In this document: positions 62,123-64,000 of the stretch, piece after piece
How positions within the stretch are numbered: the stretch's first letter is position 1
Layout of the letters: each line of letters begins with the position of its first letter
Source of the DNA: Nitrospirota bacterium
Lineage (GTDB): Bacteria; Nitrospirota; Nitrospiria; Nitrospirales; UBA8639
Length of the DNA: 64,000 bases
NCBI GenBank assembly: GCA_029864405.1
Contig: JAOTTP010000002.1
Span: 1-64,000 of the forward strand
Reading direction: 5' to 3'
Program-made: the position numbers and the translations under genes
Notes under the pieces: generated by a model
What the model was told of the DNA's origin: nothing
What the model saw: the letters and a program-made list of their open reading frames with translations, nothing else
The model's database searches: none

Positions 62123-63409
62123 ATGACTGAACCAACGATTACCTGTCCACAGTGCAAAGCGGAAATTAAGCTGACTGAGTCGCTCGCGGCCCCTCTTCTC
62201 GAAGCCACGAAGCGAGACTTTGAGCAACGACTTGCTCAAAAAGAGGCTGAAGCTGTCAAGCGGGATGCTGCCCTGCGTGAGCGCGAAGCTGTTCTTGCCA
62301 AAGCAACAGAGACTCTGGAGGAGCAAGTTGCCGAAAAACTGAAACTCGAACGCAGCAAAATCATGGCGGAAGAAGCCAGAAAAGCCAGACTGGCCCTCTC
62401 CAACGACCTCGAGCAGAAATCTAAAGAAATACTTGAGATTCAGGATATTCTGAAGCAGAAGGATATAAAGCTCGCGGAAGCGCAGCAGGCCCAAGCCGAT
62501 CTACTCCGCAAGCAGCGTGAGCTGGATGACGCCAAACGCGAATTGGATCTCACCGTGGAAAAGCGGGTACAGGAAGGACTCACGGCCACGCGGGATCAGG
62601 CCAAGAAAGAAGCCGAAGAAGCACTGAAATTCAAAGTCATGGAGAAAGAACAGACCATTACCTCCATGCAAAAACAAATTGAAGAACTCAAGCGTCGGGC
62701 TGAGCAGGGTTCTCAACAACTTCAGGGCGAAGTGCAGGAACTCGAACTCGAAGCGCTCCTCACCTCGAAGTTTCCGCAGGACCAGATTCAACCGGTGGCC
62801 AAAGGCGAGCATGGCGGTGATGTGCTGCATCGCGTCGCCGGCTCATTTGGCCAACCTTGCGGAACGATTTTGTGGGAATCGAAACGCACCAAAAACTGGA
62901 GCGATGGCTGGCTCACCAAGCTTCGCGAGGATCAGCGGCAGGCCAAAGCCGAAATCGCGATCATTGTGAGCCAGGTTTTACCCAAAGAGGTAGAGACATT
63001 CGAATTCATCGACGGCGTCTGGGTTGCCCATCCCAAAGTCGCCTTGCCCGTAGCCATTGCCATGCGTAACACACTCATGGAGGTGGCTTCCGCGCGTCAG
63101 GCCGCGGAAGGGCAGCAGACCAAAATGGAAATGGTCTATCAGTATTTGATGGGTCCGCGCTTCCGTCAACGGGTGCAGGCGATCGTGGAGGGCTTTTCTT
63201 CGATGCAGGAGGATCTCGACAAAGAGCGGAAAGTCATCATGAAGCAATGGGCCAAGCGTGAGGAGCAGATCGATCGTGTGATGCAGGCCACCGTGGGCAT
63301 GTACGGTGACCTTCAAGGCATTGCGGGGAAAACCTTGCAGGAAATTGAAGGATTGGAACTCCAAGCGCTTGATGCGCCAAAGGATGAAACCGACGGAAAA
63401 TTGTTGTGA
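62123..63409 (+). CDS. DUF2130 protein: coiled coil plus nuclease-like domain
   Basis: The 428-aa protein starts with a short zinc-ribbon-like motif (ITCPQCKAEIKLT), then a long coiled coil with very high Glu/Lys/Ala content (about residues 25-205). Residues about 215-330 look like a PD-(D/E)xK-type nuclease core: the aspartate in GEHGGDVLHRV, then TILWESKRTKNW with the ExK pair. A further coiled-coil-like part follows (DLDKERKVIMKQWAKREEQIDRVM). This is the DUF2130 family, related in outline to RmuC. Its role is unknown; context next to a TIR protein and repeats suggests defence or DNA processing. Confidence 0.85.
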   Translation: MTEPTITCPQCKAEIKLTESLAAPLLEATKRDFEQRLAQKEAEAVKRDAALREREAVLAKATETLEEQVAEKLKLERSKIMAEEARKARLALSNDLEQKSKEILEIQDILKQKDIKLAEAQQAQADLLRKQRELDDAKRELDLTVEKRVQEGLTATRDQAKKEAEEALKFKVMEKEQTITSMQKQIEELKRRAEQGSQQLQGEVQELELEALLTSKFPQDQIQPVAKGEHGGDVLHRVAGSFGQPCGTILWESKRTKNWSDGWLTKLREDQRQAKAEIAIIVSQVLPKEVETFEFIDGVWVAHPKVALPVAIAMRNTLMEVASARQAAEGQQTKMEMVYQYLMGPRFRQRVQAIVEGFSSMQEDLDKERKVIMKQWAKREEQIDRVMQATVGMYGDLQGIAGKTLQEIEGLELQALDAPKDETDGKLL

Positions 63410-63988
63410 ACGCTTCTTCCTCTCTCCCACCTTGAGAAATTTTTTGCCTGACAATTGCCCCCTGTAGAGAACGATCTTCTCGCTATCCTGAACATACCGC
63501 CTGGACAGACCCGTTCGGAAAGCCTTATCCAAGGAATTGCCCACTTTTCTCACCTGTACGTCAACACATGGTTCCTAGCCTTCCGTAAGGTATGGCATAG
63601 GGTGATAAGGGACCAGGCTGTCCGACAACGGTCTAGGCGGAAGCGCCAAATCGTTTCCTCCTCAAAAAAATCTAGAAGATTGCCAAAAGGACTGGAGAGA
63701 TTCCGGTCCAGTGCGCTATTGATTGCGGCCTCACAAAACACGACTCAGGTGTGTGGAAATTTGGGCATATGCGTTGTCTAAGGAGTGATGCAAATTGCCC
63801 CATTTCCATATTAAAAAAACAAAACGCTGTGAAAATTCCCATTTTCACACTGGCACGAAATTTGGAGTGGAAGTAAGTGTTATCGAAGCAAAGACAAGTG
63901 ACCTTTCCGAAGTACAATCAAAGAAGTTCCGAGTGATTGCACACAGGTAAGAGCCAGGTCCCTATTATCAACAAAGGAGAAAGTCCTG
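63410..63988. other. Intergenic region
   Basis: About 580 bases with no convincing gene; a plus-strand frame at 63455-63781 has no ribosome site and odd composition. The last part (63930-63988) leads into the gene at 63989. Confidence 0.35.
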
Positions 63989-64000
63989 ATGGAAGTATTG
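63989..64000 (+). CDS. Start of a gene cut by the window edge
   Basis: An ATG at 63989 is preceded by AAAGGAG with a nine-base spacing, a good ribosome site. Only the first four codons (MEVL) are in the window, so nothing can be said about the product. Confidence 0.4.

Noticed and set aside
63455..63781. 108-codon plus-strand frame
   Set aside because: No ribosome site, unusual composition and no recognisable features.
1..64000. tRNA, rRNA or CRISPR array
   Set aside because: No cloverleaf-like T-loop box, rRNA sequence or regular short repeat with unique spacers was seen; a dedicated search would be needed to exclude weak candidates.

Overview
The window reads as chromosome of a Nitrospira-like bacterium (phylum Nitrospirota). 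The assignment is an inference. It rests on a respiratory complex I operon with two different NuoM subunits, an arrangement I recall from Nitrospira ('2M' complex I), and on many redox, CBS and receiver-domain proteins of the kind common in that group. No rRNA, tRNA or CRISPR array was seen.

Bases 1-12528 hold a tight plus-strand operon, nuoC(partial)-D-G-I-J-K-L-M-M2-N. The NADH-dehydrogenase genes nuoE and nuoF and the membrane-anchor gene nuoH are not between nuoD and nuoN. The second NuoM lacks the lysine that marks the half-channel helix in NuoL, NuoM1 and NuoN. Bases 12685-27600 are housekeeping and accessory genes: a zinc-ribbon membrane protein, an ArsM/ArsS-type arsenic pair, a YHS protein, a cyclase-family lipoprotein, a ThiS-like protein, two Hsp20 chaperones with a clear terminator, a TPR lipoprotein, a YddA-type ABC exporter, an exported Lig E-type DNA ligase, an aldo/keto reductase, a glutathionyl-hydroquinone reductase and a ZntB/CorA transporter.

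Bases 28700-32900 hold a G+C-richer minus-strand cassette: a radical SAM protein with a CCAEP tail, a DUF169 protein and an ATP-grasp enzyme. Copies of one interspersed inverted repeat lie between and around the three genes. This is my best candidate for a poorly described pathway. Bases 33400-41900 are rich in signalling: a CBS/Cys-cluster/receiver protein behind a near-consensus sigma-54 promoter, a Rieske oxygenase, a PilJ_N/GAF histidine kinase with its OmpR-type regulator, a cupredoxin, a lone receiver and a globin-receiver fusion. A complete IS1380-family element with CTAG target duplications follows (42005-43870).

Bases 44110-54820 carry a small basic coiled-coil protein with its own terminator, a haem-oxygenase-fold protein, a CBS protein, an MscS channel, a receiver, a four-gene minus-strand operon (VOC, methyltransferase, HI0933 flavoprotein, methyltransferase), a DksA/TraR protein, a beta-carbonic anhydrase, a nitrobindin-like protein and a short-chain dehydrogenase. 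Bases 55126-60176 are an AT-rich ankyrin membrane protein followed by a translationally coupled operon (membrane protein, sterol-desaturase-like hydroxylase, GH3-like adenylating enzyme, enolase-superfamily enzyme) that looks like an uncharacterised small-molecule pathway. The right end (60381-63409) is accessory: a ParD/ParE pair, a tiny ORF with a terminator-like hairpin, a stand-alone TIR protein, a block of palindromic repeats and a DUF2130 nuclease-like protein.
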